Shown here one piece after another: positions 26,101-38,100 of a stretch of DNA of 64,000 nucleotides; the stretch's first letter is position 1; each line of letters begins with the position of its first letter. The notes beneath the pieces are model-generated. The model did not search any database and was not told the DNA's origin. It saw only the letters and a list, made by a program, of their open reading frames with translations. Origin of the DNA: Siderastrea siderea (lineage: Eukaryota > Cnidaria > Anthozoa > Scleractinia > Rhizangiidae). The DNA is taken from positions 56,271,265-56,335,264 of the forward strand of contig OZ034967.1 of the NCBI GenBank assembly GCA_964030785.1. The letters are read 5' to 3'. A program made the translations under genes and the position numbers.

Positions 26101-29100
26101 GTGCAAATTGCCATTATGTTTGCTTTTTCTGCTAGTAACAGGGTCCGAAATTAACTTTTTTCTATTGGCGCCAACTGGCGACTAAACCAAAATTTTTGGT
26201 CGCCAATTTTTTTTTAAGAATCAGAACGAAAAGAGCGCGTTTGGGGCCGCAATGGCGATTTTCCAGCTAACGAATAAGATTAAATACAAAGACACTGATT
26301 ATTTATACACCTACATGTACCACTGAAAAACCATGACAAACGAATCGAAAGCCGGCCATATACGCAGTTTCGTGCCAAATGTTTCAAGTCAACTTTATAC
26401 CTTCTCTTGTTTCTACCTTTTGGAGAACAAATGTACCTGACTGAGAAACTGCCGTTTAGTTCTTTGCTCTATGTTCAAAACAATCTTTCCTCTCGCGTTC
26501 TATGATCACCATGTTCCTCGCACCAAGCCACAACCGTGCAGCATTTCTCGTTCCATTCCCCTGAACCTCTGATGAGTACAACGTTAGGTGCTTCATTATC
26601 GACTAATGACTCACGTAACTTAAAGAAAAATGCTGTTTATTCGTATGCATACTACAGGTGTAATTTATTTAAAATTCAATGAAGTAATGTTAAAAGGTGC
26701 AAGGAATCATTAATTTGATTTACAAGTTGTACCATTTTATTGTAGACATTCAATTGAGAGGAGATGCGACAGAATGCAAACTTTATCTTGCTACTCTTAG
26801 TTCAGTCACTATTTAGTCAATTTAGCAACAACGTAACGTCGTTGGTCCCTCAATTGCTATTGATGACAACTCACAATCACGCCAGTTTAAAATCTCTTGA
26901 AATAACAACAACGTTACGATATGATATGAAACTGAACACGGGAAATAACGGCAACGAGATCCCATAAGAATATTCTAATAATTAAAACACAAACAGCAGA
27001 TGTCTAAATTAAAAACACAAAGAAGCTCTTGGTCTCAACGTGTTTTCTTATTTTCACAAACAATTTGAATACGACTTCTGTTTTTCTTAATTTGACTAAG
27101 GAATAGAAACAAATCGTGCATAGCATTCGTTTACTTTAAGGAACAAAAGTTGAAGTAAACATGCTCAATTAACGACAGTTAAAATTATTCACAAGTATTC
27201 CTGGTGACCGTGTAGTTTATTTCCTAGAACTTAATGATACCATGCTTAAACAAAACCAGTCCCTTGGTCAGTTTATTTCAGGAAAGAAGATCTTTTGAAT
27301 GCTGGCCTCCGCTGCCGTTCTCCTGCTTCCTTATTCTTTGTGAACCACTTGTCAACCGTCTGCGCGGGGTCAAAGTCAGCAACCGTCGGGCCCTCTGCGG
27401 CAATGCGGATGAGGTCTTCAAGTGTCGCTGATCCAAGATTAACTCGCATACTGCTCTTTATCCGGTTCTGTGCGGAGATGGCACGTTCGCACTGAGCTGC
27501 AGAAATTGGTAGTACCAACAGAATCTCGACAAGGTGAAGGACATTTTGAAAGTCCTGGCGATAAGGCATTTTTGTTAACAAGGTCTGCCACAGGCTTCCA
27601 TAGTCCTTGTCCCGAAAACTGGTGTTGATCTGCAATTTCATGGAAAGCCACTCATCAGGAATCGCGTTAACCTGGCATCCAGCATTTGCCAGCACAGGTT
27701 CAAACCAGTGAGACAGACGTTCTATCTGCTCGTTGCCAAAGACAACAAGATCTTTGGGGTTGGTGGGCCAAGCGTCGACGTTGAACACAAGCATGTCTCT
27801 TACAACATCAGTGGTTCTGTTAGACGAGGGCTCATATCCACTTGTTTGATCAATCAAAAGGTTGCCGAACCTGTCTTCCAGACCATTCAAGCATAGCCCA
27901 ATTGCTTCAGCTTTTGTTGCCTCGAAGCTACCAGTACGAGTGGCCGCCGCTCGCTTGTGGACACCATCAAGACAGCCTTCTAACGTAGTCCCTTGAAACT
28001 GGACTTGGTCATCTGCGGACTTCTCCAGCGTGCCGAGAAATCGCTGCAAGTGTCCATTTGGAATGGGACGCGTTTTTAGGGAGTCAACGCTGGTGACTGT
28101 TTCACGGATTAGTGAAACTGCCACTGGGAGTATCAAATCGTTTCGCTGCATGTTCAAGCTAAGCTTCGAGATGATAGCAAACATGTCTGCGAGAAAATGA
28201 TAAAATGCTGCGAACTGCACGGTTTTCATTTTCTCACAGACATGTTTTGCTCTCCCCTTGATATCTGAATTTTTCGACGTAGAACTCAAGTGTTCCATGT
28301 GGCACAGAACTGCAGCATACTGCCCAGAGCCATCCTTACTGGGGGTTATCAAAACCTTTAGGGCTCTGCTGACGTGCGCCAGCCATCTCGTTCCGCTGAC
28401 TTGGGTGGGCTTCAAAACATTGATCCCCAGTTCAGTTCCAATGCTTTGAAGTTCTCGCGTGCTTTTGGGGCTATAATGATAAGTTTTCCAGATGAGCTGG
28501 AGAACGTCATACACCGTGCTGACCAAAACACAACTCTTTTGTAATTCTAGTAGCGCCAACTTTAACCGATGGGGAAGACAGTGAAAATCGATAACGTGGG
28601 GGACGTCCCGTCGTAGCAATGCCACCACTCCGCCTTTCTTCCCAAGGTTAACTGATGCTCCATCAGCACCCATACCGACAAGTTTTTCTTTCCACTGGTG
28701 AATTCCAACGTCAGCGAAAGCACCATTTACCGTGTCCAAAAGACCTTAAAATTATTAACAATAACAATTTAAACTTATAATAACAATATAACAAAGAGTG
28801 ATTGAAGGTGGTATAATAATATTCTAACCTTTAAAATAAAAAGCAAGTGAACCTTCTTTCATTGAAATGAACGCTATTACAACTTCATCGCTCCATGTTG
28901 AAGCAAACTGCTATTTATTTCAGTAGAGTATGAGAAAGTGCTTCGCACGAGACTGTCAAAGTTTTCTATTTATATGATAATATTATACCACAGTGATTCG
29001 CATGACATGTAGTAATAACTGATCAATTTTTTTTCCTGCCTACTACTAGTACGTCAAAACTTGCAAAAAAACAAAAAAAACAAAAACAAAAAAGATACCT

Positions 29101-32100
29101 TGCGCATGACCATGAGCAACTGCCTTGTGTCCTATTAAACGATTTGCGGGTTGACCATCCTTTACATATCGGCAATGCACTGTCTCATTTTCCTTTCCTG
29201 AAGCGTCGGTCGCGCCGTCAATCATCACACTCAAGTATTTTTTCCCGTTTACTTCACTAGCTAGTTCCTCTGTTAAAACGGTGGCAATTGTAGATATCAG
29301 AGTGCCGCAGCTTTTGTCGTTGGCATATGTTTGGTTAATTTCCAAACCATTCTTCTCTTGGAGTGCTAGAATAGGCCCATATTTACTGAAGGGAAGTTCC
29401 TCTTTAGCTATTAGGTACGCGGTGTTGACTTTAACAGCAAATTCCTTCCGGCCTTGTTCTTCCAATTTTTGTTTGCCTTTACGGAAGCTTTGGGCGATCG
29501 GGGCGCTTTCCAAAGGTTGTTGTTTAGTGAGAAGTGCATCACGGGCAAGCAAATGTCCACCGGTAACGCTATGTTTCACTAAAGTTTCCTTTTTGAAAGT
29601 CTGCGAACCAGTTAGGAAATCGGTTTTTCCAGCCTTTTCAGGGACAGCACAGCAGATTTCACACGTCATCACATTCTTCTCCTCGTTGTATACCACCCAT
29701 GAAAATTCGTCTTTCCAATGGGGTAGAAACTTGCGTTTAGCTGACGACTTTTTGATTGGATGATTTCCTTCCCCGTCCATCTCAGCACATTTTGCCGTTC
29801 TCTTTTTACCTTTTTGTGGAGGGCAATGGTCATCTTTTCCTTTACTTTCCTTTTGAAACTTAGGAACAGCACGAGAGGAAGTTACAAAAGATAAAATACT
29901 TCCTTGCTTTGAACTACATGTAGTCGCAGTGCTTTTACTGACATGTGATTGCAGATCAGTTGGAGAAACGTTACCGGCATCAGTGGCCACTTCAAGTGGC
30001 GCCGTCTCACAAGATATTTCAGAATTCCAAGTGAGAGGGACGAAATGGTTTGGCACATACCATGAGTTAGGTCGGTTGTCGAGGCTACCACATCTGGACC
30101 ACAGGAGACACACCGGATCGTCATTCACGGGAGGTAAACGAGGCTCAAGAACATTGTGCATTAGTGCCCGATATCGAAAAGCCACGTTTGGGTACACCGA
30201 GTAAATCGGTCGTCTTATCACAGAAGCTAGAGCCATCATGTGTAAAAGGCAACCCCACTTTTTAAATTCACAGCCAGCTACTGCTTCCGCTTTCACAGCA
30301 TCCACTTCACTTCCACCATTTGTGATTACGCTATCACCATCGGACGAAAGGGCAACAGGAAATAGTATATCTTCTGGGATTCCAGAGCGTTCCTTGGTTA
30401 GTTTAAAAATTTTGTGCGTTGCGTAGTACTCCGCATTGAAGTAGAGCTCTTCGGCAACAAGAAGACGCAAACAGCCATGACGTAATTGATTTCCGCAAAG
30501 GACCAGGGAGGCAGAATTGTATAAACAGTTCCCGTCTCCGGTTGCAGTCAATGCCACGGGCTTGCCGGCAAAATATTTGCAATCGATGTCATCAGGAATC
30601 AAACCAGTGCTGAAATCATCTTTTGACCACTTTCACAGATCTACATTTCCACCTTTTGACGCCCAGAGAATATCTAAATCCTTAACTAATTTCTTTGCGG
30701 ATGTTCCGTCTCCACTTTGTAATAAATTACAGAAAGATTTCAGAACATCTTTGGACACCACATCGCCTGAATAAATATTCATGGCGAAAGAACGCACGTG
30801 GCCCGTGCGCCCGCAATACCTATGCTATGGGAAACCGCTGAAAAAACATGGCGGCGAAGCTTCGCACTGATCGTAGCTGTGAAACGTTGTGGCGGATTTA
30901 TAATAACAGGGAAATCGGTTTTATAATTCAAAAGCAACGTAAAGGTAAGTGACCAATTGGCTGGCGGCTCTGAATTTTATTTGTAATCGATTTGGCTGAA
31001 AATCAAAGTTATTGTTTGTATTATTATCGTGGCCTGAAATAGTTAATCGCCAGCTGGCGACCAGTTATGAAATTCTGGTCGCCAGCTCTCAATATTTAGT
31101 CGCATTGGCGACCAGGAAGGCGCAATTTCGGACCCTGTAGTAAGTCGATAGTTTTCCTTAAATATTTTGACCCCTCCACTTCTGAAGCTGTAAAAATGGT
31201 TTCTTGGTGTCCTCAGATTCGATTTCGTCGTTTTTGTCGGCAGCCATTTTGAACCTGTTTAGTTAAACACGAAAGTTAAACTACCTCGTACAGGTGGTTT
31301 TAATAAAACACGTTTTAAACATGTTTAACTTGCGTCTGCGCGCAGTGTGAACGATTTATGTTTAAAACTGTGTTTAATAAAACAGCTTTTAAGCATGTTT
31401 AAGTTTTGGTGTGAACGGGGTATTAATTGTACCATTTGTTTTATTTTATTTGAACTGTTTTCTTCTGTTTTGTTTTGTTCGCTCAAAATGAACAACAGCA
31501 TGGCGGACATTTTTTTGGCCGAGCTAGTAAAGAATCGCCTCCCCGGCCTAGTGGGTTACTCAAGATATTAGATCGACGTTATTAAAGTTGGAGCTCTGTC
31601 AAGTTGTAAGTTGTATTATTCAGGTTATTAGGAACCTGGAACTCAGAAAAAATATCGATTTGCTGACGGGTGTTGAACCAAGAACTTCCCCACACCAGTG
31701 GCAGCTCTAATCATTGAAACTCGCGACGAGCTACGTTCTTGGCTACGCTTTTTTGTGGCGCACGTCTACTACGCTGTTAGCAGTGGTATTGTTGAAATCG
31801 CCTGGTGACGGTCCTTCTTATCCTGAGCATTCTAATGATGCGACTTAAGTTCATTGGAGATGAAAGTAAGATAACGAGAGTTGATGTTTGCTGTCACCTT
31901 CACAGAGGCTGTCAATTCAATTCGCTTAAATTATGCAGTTGAGTAAAAACATCTGAAACATCCCAAGGAAACTACGTTTAACCGGTAACTGATACTTAAG
32001 TTATTGACTGCTTTTTTTGTGTAATTCAGCGTTTAATCAGTTTACACGAAGCTTACGAAGATAATGTTCGATTTAAAAATGACAGAATGCAAATGGCGGG

Positions 32101-35100
32101 TTGACGTTTGCCGTTTGCCGTAAACGTGATGCTTAATCTCCTTGTTGCCAAGTGGCAGCGGAAACTAAGGCGTAACTTAGAACTGTAACATACTTCTCGT
32201 CTAATCCGTCTGGAAGCGCAACCATTTCCGGTTTATCGTGTTCAGTGATCTGCCTCCATTGCGTTTCACGACCATCTTTAGTCATCTTATCAAACGCGTC
32301 GTGAAACCACTCGAAATGACTCGCCAATAGCTGAAAAATTAACAGAAGCAGGAATCACACAAAACTGTTTAACATGAAGCAAACAAGAAGGAAAGACTAA
32401 CCTGTAAATTTGAGTACTGTTCGTCCAACAGCCAATCAAATGGCTTCTTAGCGAGAGTGCGTGAAGCAGCTTCTGATACCACACTGGGTTGAAGGGCAGT
32501 CTTCACTGCAGCGCCAAATGAAGGGTGAATCAAGAACTCACGGTCACCAGGCCCCACGCGACCACTGGAGTCTTCAACCTACAAAAGATCCCAGTAGTAC
32601 ATCACTTAGTAGTAGCTAATGCCTTTTATAGTGCAACGCTAAATTTTGGCGTGCTCCCATTGGTCGAAATCGATCACGTGACACGATAGTGTCTCTCCTG
32701 CGCGGGCGCCTGTCAGCACATAGTGCCGTTTTTGGCAATTTTCGCTCTAAATTTAGCGTCGTACAATAAAACCAATAGAGTCCTTCTGTCTCAGGCCCTA
32801 TGTGTGATAGGTTCCCTAGAAAATTTGATGTTCAAACTTCATGTAAGCCATCGAACTACGTTCTCGGGCTAATATTTGTTGTGAACATCAAATTTCCGAG
32901 GGCAACCTATCACAACCTAACATACGATAGTGCCTTTGACAGAAGAAATATTATTATTTACTACTGTTATTATTTAAGGTTCGGAATTTTCTTCAGATCG
33001 AAGGAAATACCAAAATAATAGTCTGATTAGAGAGAAAAACGCCAAAGAGATGACTGTAAACCACAAACTAAAGGAACAAGGATGAAAGCCCGGTTAGGAT
33101 AGAGACGGATTACACGGGTTCTAACTTTTATAAACCTCTAAATCGTGAAGCCCGTTCATAAATCATGGCAATGTCAGATCATGCATTGAAAGGGGAAATC
33201 TTTTCAGATGGAAATACTAGCCTCCTCTGCAAAATAACTCTAGTACAGCTATGAGAGGATCAATGTGGTTATAACAGGAGCTTGCAAGTGCTTGTATAGG
33301 TTAACAACGCAGTTTGTTTTGTTTAGACTTGTAATTGATCACAATTGAAGATGATTTTTTGTAGCAGGTCCTGAACTGCAAAGTCATATCCGACAGGTTT
33401 TTGCAAAGTCAGTAAATCAGCTCCACAAATATTTTACCTCCAGTGAACATAACAGGGCAAACAGAGTTCTGTCACGTTCAAACAATGCACGTGCTGACGT
33501 GTAGAACGAGCTCTGGGTCAGCCTCTCTACCACAGCCTTGACAGCGGTCCTGAGGGAAAAACAGGAAGTGTAAACTTCAAGGCTACAACCAGCAGTAATT
33601 ATGTTTGTTTTTTTGTTAATTTTCGTATTGTTGTTGTTGTTGTTTTTGCGACTGACATATACTGTAGAGACCTAAAGTCTAATTTTAAAGTGAGAACACA
33701 CTCGCGATCTCTCTTACTTGAATTCACTTTGAAGGCAAACTGCAAGTTTGAATCTTGAAGGTATGCATAGAGTTCCACGTGGCGTGACATCTCCCTGATG
33801 CTGTGAGTGGTTTGAACCCAGAGGTCTTATCATTGACTCTGATGATGACTTCCGCTCAGGATGTCGAAACGTCAGTCTATGTCATCACAAACGTTCCTTC
33901 TCAGACTACACTCACCCGGAAGATCATACCTCACCGACTTATAACTTCCTGGTGCGTTCAGTTCCAACCGGCCAATAGGATATCAATAACTAAGAGAGGT
34001 GTTATTACCAATTTTCGGCATGAAAATCTGACTATGGTTCAAAGGTTCAATCAAAATTAATTCATCTCATCAATAACTGCAGCCTAATAGGCCTAAGTGT
34101 CCTTGTTTCAGCTACATAAGATTTTCCGAGTCTACTTCTATGAGTGCAAATGTGAGCGGCAGTTACCTTTCAGAGTGCTTTATAGCAGCATCAAACACCA
34201 CCAGAAACTGGGCGAGAGAGGTCTGGTAAGCAGTGTTTATCTCAGTCATTATCCTGGCTACGTCAAACATGACTGCTGCTCGGCGAGCGATTGGTCGGTA
34301 ACCCTCACGTGACTGCAGAATAGAGTTCTCAATGCCACGAGCACGTGTTTGGCTGAAAGGAAAAAAAAATACCAAATTAGCACGGGAACAAGGGGTTAGT
34401 TTCGTCGGCGATGAAGCGAAACACAAAACTTTGGATTTATCAACCGAGTTGATAAGATAAATTGGCCACCGTAAAGAAATTGAAAGCTGACGTTTCCAGC
34501 GTTAGCCCTTCGCGAATTCGCACTGACGAAGGGCTAACGCTCGAAACGACAGCTTCTAATTTCTTTACGGTGGCCGATTTGCCTTATCAACTCAGTTGAT
34601 AAATCCAAAATTTTGTGTAGCACAGGAACAGTTGTGAAAAGAAACGTAATAACTACAGACCTCACATCAATATAGCAAAGTTACCAAACTTAAATGACAT
34701 TGAATGACAGAAAATAGGTCAAAGTCGAGAGACCTACAAATCGCATAAGGTTCAGTTAATTTGATTGACCGCTGCTACCCCGTATTTTGGCCTTTTGACT
34801 TCTTTTGATCTACACGGGCATTAAATCGGGCGACAATCCAAACTTCAAAGACCCTTCCACTAACCAAAAAAGTTGCTCTCAATTCCATTACGTTCCTAGC
34901 TCCTCCACGTTCAAGAACGCACAGCCTTGTCAGGGTTATTTTAAAACTGAAACCTACCCATTCACCACCTCGTCAATTGAATGTTAAAAACAATACCAAC
35001 CCTTCAACGATCTCCTCATGTTGTTTCTTAATTGAGGCAAGTTTTTTGGTGGCTGCCAAGTTGTAGAGAAGTCGGTGCCCACTTCCTAAGCACTCCAAGA

Positions 35101-38100
35101 TGTTCTCCTCTGCTTCACGCAATCCTTCCATCAGGGTTACCATTTCCTAACGAACAAAAAGAATTTAGAACCAAACACGAAAAGCTGCTTTCCTGACTAA
35201 CTTTTATCTTCACTTACATCCACCACTTGTGTCCTGGTATCTTGCATCCGGGGTTTCTCAAGCCTCAAGAACCGATCCAGGAACATCTCCTCAAGACCAT
35301 CACGTGACTGGCTGAACTCAACTACATTCACATAGGCTGCAATGCTTGAAGGGACAGCTTGGCACGAAAAAGTTGTAGCCAGAACCAACCTAACAGCATA
35401 CGTAAAGTGCAAGTAAGAACAGTTATTTACTTGCAAAATAACCTGTTTTGGGTAGGTAATTTAGGTATACATGTATTTATTTCAGTTGTGTAATCAAAGC
35501 TCACCTAAATCCAGGTTGACATTCAATCTCGTGTTCCCCAACCTAGAAAAAAATTTAAGAATACCGGAAAATTATTTAATTTGCAAGTGTAAGCACTCCA
35601 CATCTTGCGGTCATTTTTGTCGTTCTTTATTGTACAACGCTAAGTTTTGGCGTGCTCCCATTGGTCAAAATCGATCACGTGACGCGACAGTGCCTCTCCT
35701 CAGCAGGCACCTGTCAGCACATAGTGCACGTTTTTAGGCAATTTTCGCCACAGATTTAGCGTTGTACAATAAAAACAATACAGTCCTTCTGTCTCAGGCC
35801 CTATGTGTGATAGGTTCCCTCTGAAATTTGAAGTTGTGAAGATCAAATTTCCTCGGGCAACCTATCAAACGATAGTGCCTTCGACAGAAGAACTCTATTG
35901 TCTATATAGTGCACATTATATGTACTGAAATTTTGTACTTGAATAAAGTCTATGGCGGGTAATGAATAATCCTTCAAAGAGAAAAGCAATGTCCTTCAGG
36001 TCTCCGTTTCAAACAAACAAACTATCAATCAATCGATCCATCTGCCTATCCTAACAATACTATGCGGACGCTCTATCTAACAAATTTACAAGCCTCAAGA
36101 TTCAATTCTTGACGGTAGAGACAAGATAAAAAAGGCTTCTAGTATGTAAAAGCTCCCTAAGTAACTCACCATGAGTTTGAAAGGAGTACTTGATGTAAGG
36201 AACCTGTAGCGACTTCTGAGTACGTAATAGAATCTACGGTCATACTCCAACTCATTCACATCTACATCTGTTACAACCAGAGTAGTGCCCTCCATCAAAC
36301 ACGTCTCCAGGTGCCCGCGGAGCTCCTGTTGGGAGGCAAGTTTGAGATATGAGTTCTCCACCCTAGTTGCCACATATTTCCCTCTAATGTTAGTTCTGAG
36401 AATCTCGTGGTTCATCAATGCAATTTGCACGAGTTGCTGATTTCCTTTTAGCTACAAATGTGACCATTCATGTGAAAGCTACTGAGCAGTTACTGGGCCA
36501 GGTGGCGCTAACGTTTGAGCCCGTGGATGAAACTGTTGAGTGCGGAAATTCAAATGAAAGTATTTTCCTGTGGTCCTGTTCATTTATACAGTACAACGTG
36601 GTTTAAACTTTTCGGTCTAGGGGCCAAGTGTGGCCATTCAGTATGAAAGCTATCAAGCAGTACTTTTTTGTCGTACAGTTTATCATGCTGTTCATGGTGA
36701 TTCTTACTTTCGAGTCTGTAGGTGAAGTCCTAAAGGGTGGCAATTCAAGTGAACTCCACTGAGCAGTACTTTCCTGAGGTGATGTTTATTATGGTGTACA
36801 AGGTGTTTTGTAACTTTGGGTCTGTAAATAAAATCCTTTTGAGGATTCAATGGCAACACTTTTAAAAGATATTAAGCTGTACGTTCTTGCAGTGCTGTTC
36901 ATTATGATGAAATCCTAAAGTGAGAGCACTCAAATGAAGGCTACTGAGCAGTACTTTTCTGTGGTGCTGTCTATTATGCTGTACAAGGTGGTTCTAACTT
37001 TTGAGTCTGTGGATGAAATCCTAAAGTGTGACCATTCAAATGAAGGCTACTGAGCAGTACTTTTCTGTGGTGCTGTCTATTATGCTGACAAGGTGGTTCT
37101 AACTTTTGAGTCTGTGGATGAAATCTTAAAGTGTGACCATTCAAATGAAAGCTACTGAGCAGTACTTTCCTGTGGTGCTGTCTATTATGCTGTACGTGGC
37201 GGTTCTAACTTCTGAGTCTGAGAATAAAATCCTTAAGTGTGACCATTCAAAAAACTGACAAAATTAAAGATCTGTGACCGCCATCATTTAAATGATAGCT
37301 ATTGAGTAGTTCCTTCCTACAGTCTTGTTATACCGCATCTTTTCCGAGAGAAATCAGTTTAATTATCACTTTAGTCTATGGAGCGAAAGAGACCGTGATT
37401 TACCTTGTACTTGACAAGTGTGGTTTGACCTAGTATGGTCAGCATCCAGGTAACAGCAATTCTCTGAGGATCGCACAACAAGGCCCACGAGTCTGAGGAC
37501 TCCTCTTGAGAGAAGATGCAAATCGTGTCCATAGAGATGGGGTCTGTCGGCAACTGCATCTTTTCCCACGCCTTTAACACAATCTGTTTGAGTAGAAATC
37601 ATTTACATAGTAAACTGCGTAAATTACCGTAACGACATGAAGTACTAAAGTTAACTGCAGTGGCATATGACTGCGGTTGAATATTTCAGATTGGCCACTC
37701 AATTGGCCACTCAGATTGGCCAATCTGTTTAGGCAGAAATCATTTACATAGTAAACTGCGTAAATTACCGCAACGACATAAAGTGCTAAAGTTAACTGCA
37801 GTGGCATATGACTGCGGTTGAATATTTCAGATTGGCCACTCACGTAAGAGACCATCTCCCGCCAGTGACCAGCTACAAAAGATCCGGTTTGATTCAGTTC
37901 TCTGTCAACCACGTGTGACCAGTGTTTCGAATAGCTGAATCGATTCTCTAAAATTACACATGCGACTGACTGAAGTACTACACCTTAAATTTAAACTCAA
38001 GGAATTTTCACGGAATTTCGGAATCTGGCTAAGAATTCTACATTCTTCTTTGCAATTTTGAATTACTCATTTAAACTGACGCGAACATTTGGAGACCCAG

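Larger units (their letters stand above)
24802..31422. mobile_element. 6.6 kb unit with TTA target duplications (PIF/Harbinger-like), host of the hAT insertion
   Basis: CACCCCATTCACATCAACTA at 24802 and the inverted right end TACCCCGTTCACACCAAAAC at 31422 match at most positions. Both subterminal regions are filled with GTTTAA/TTTAAAC-type motifs (24826-24880, 31255-31400). TTA lies on both sides (24799-24801, 31423-31425). Without the hAT insertion the element is about 1.6 kb and shows no transposase. It lies in the dynein intron 24441-32193. Confidence 0.7.

Noticed and set aside
29281..29763. 160-codon plus-strand ORF
   Set aside because: Antisense shadow of the OTU-hAT exon, which has unmistakable domains on the minus strand.
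36454..37330. Possible CRISPR-like array
   Set aside because: Units of about 106 bp are wholly repetitive with no unique spacers, and the context is a spliced eukaryotic gene.
37574..37912. 112-codon minus-strand ORF upstream of the AAA5 exon
   Set aside because: It arises from the two-copy 145-bp intronic duplication; the flanking exons join in phase without it.
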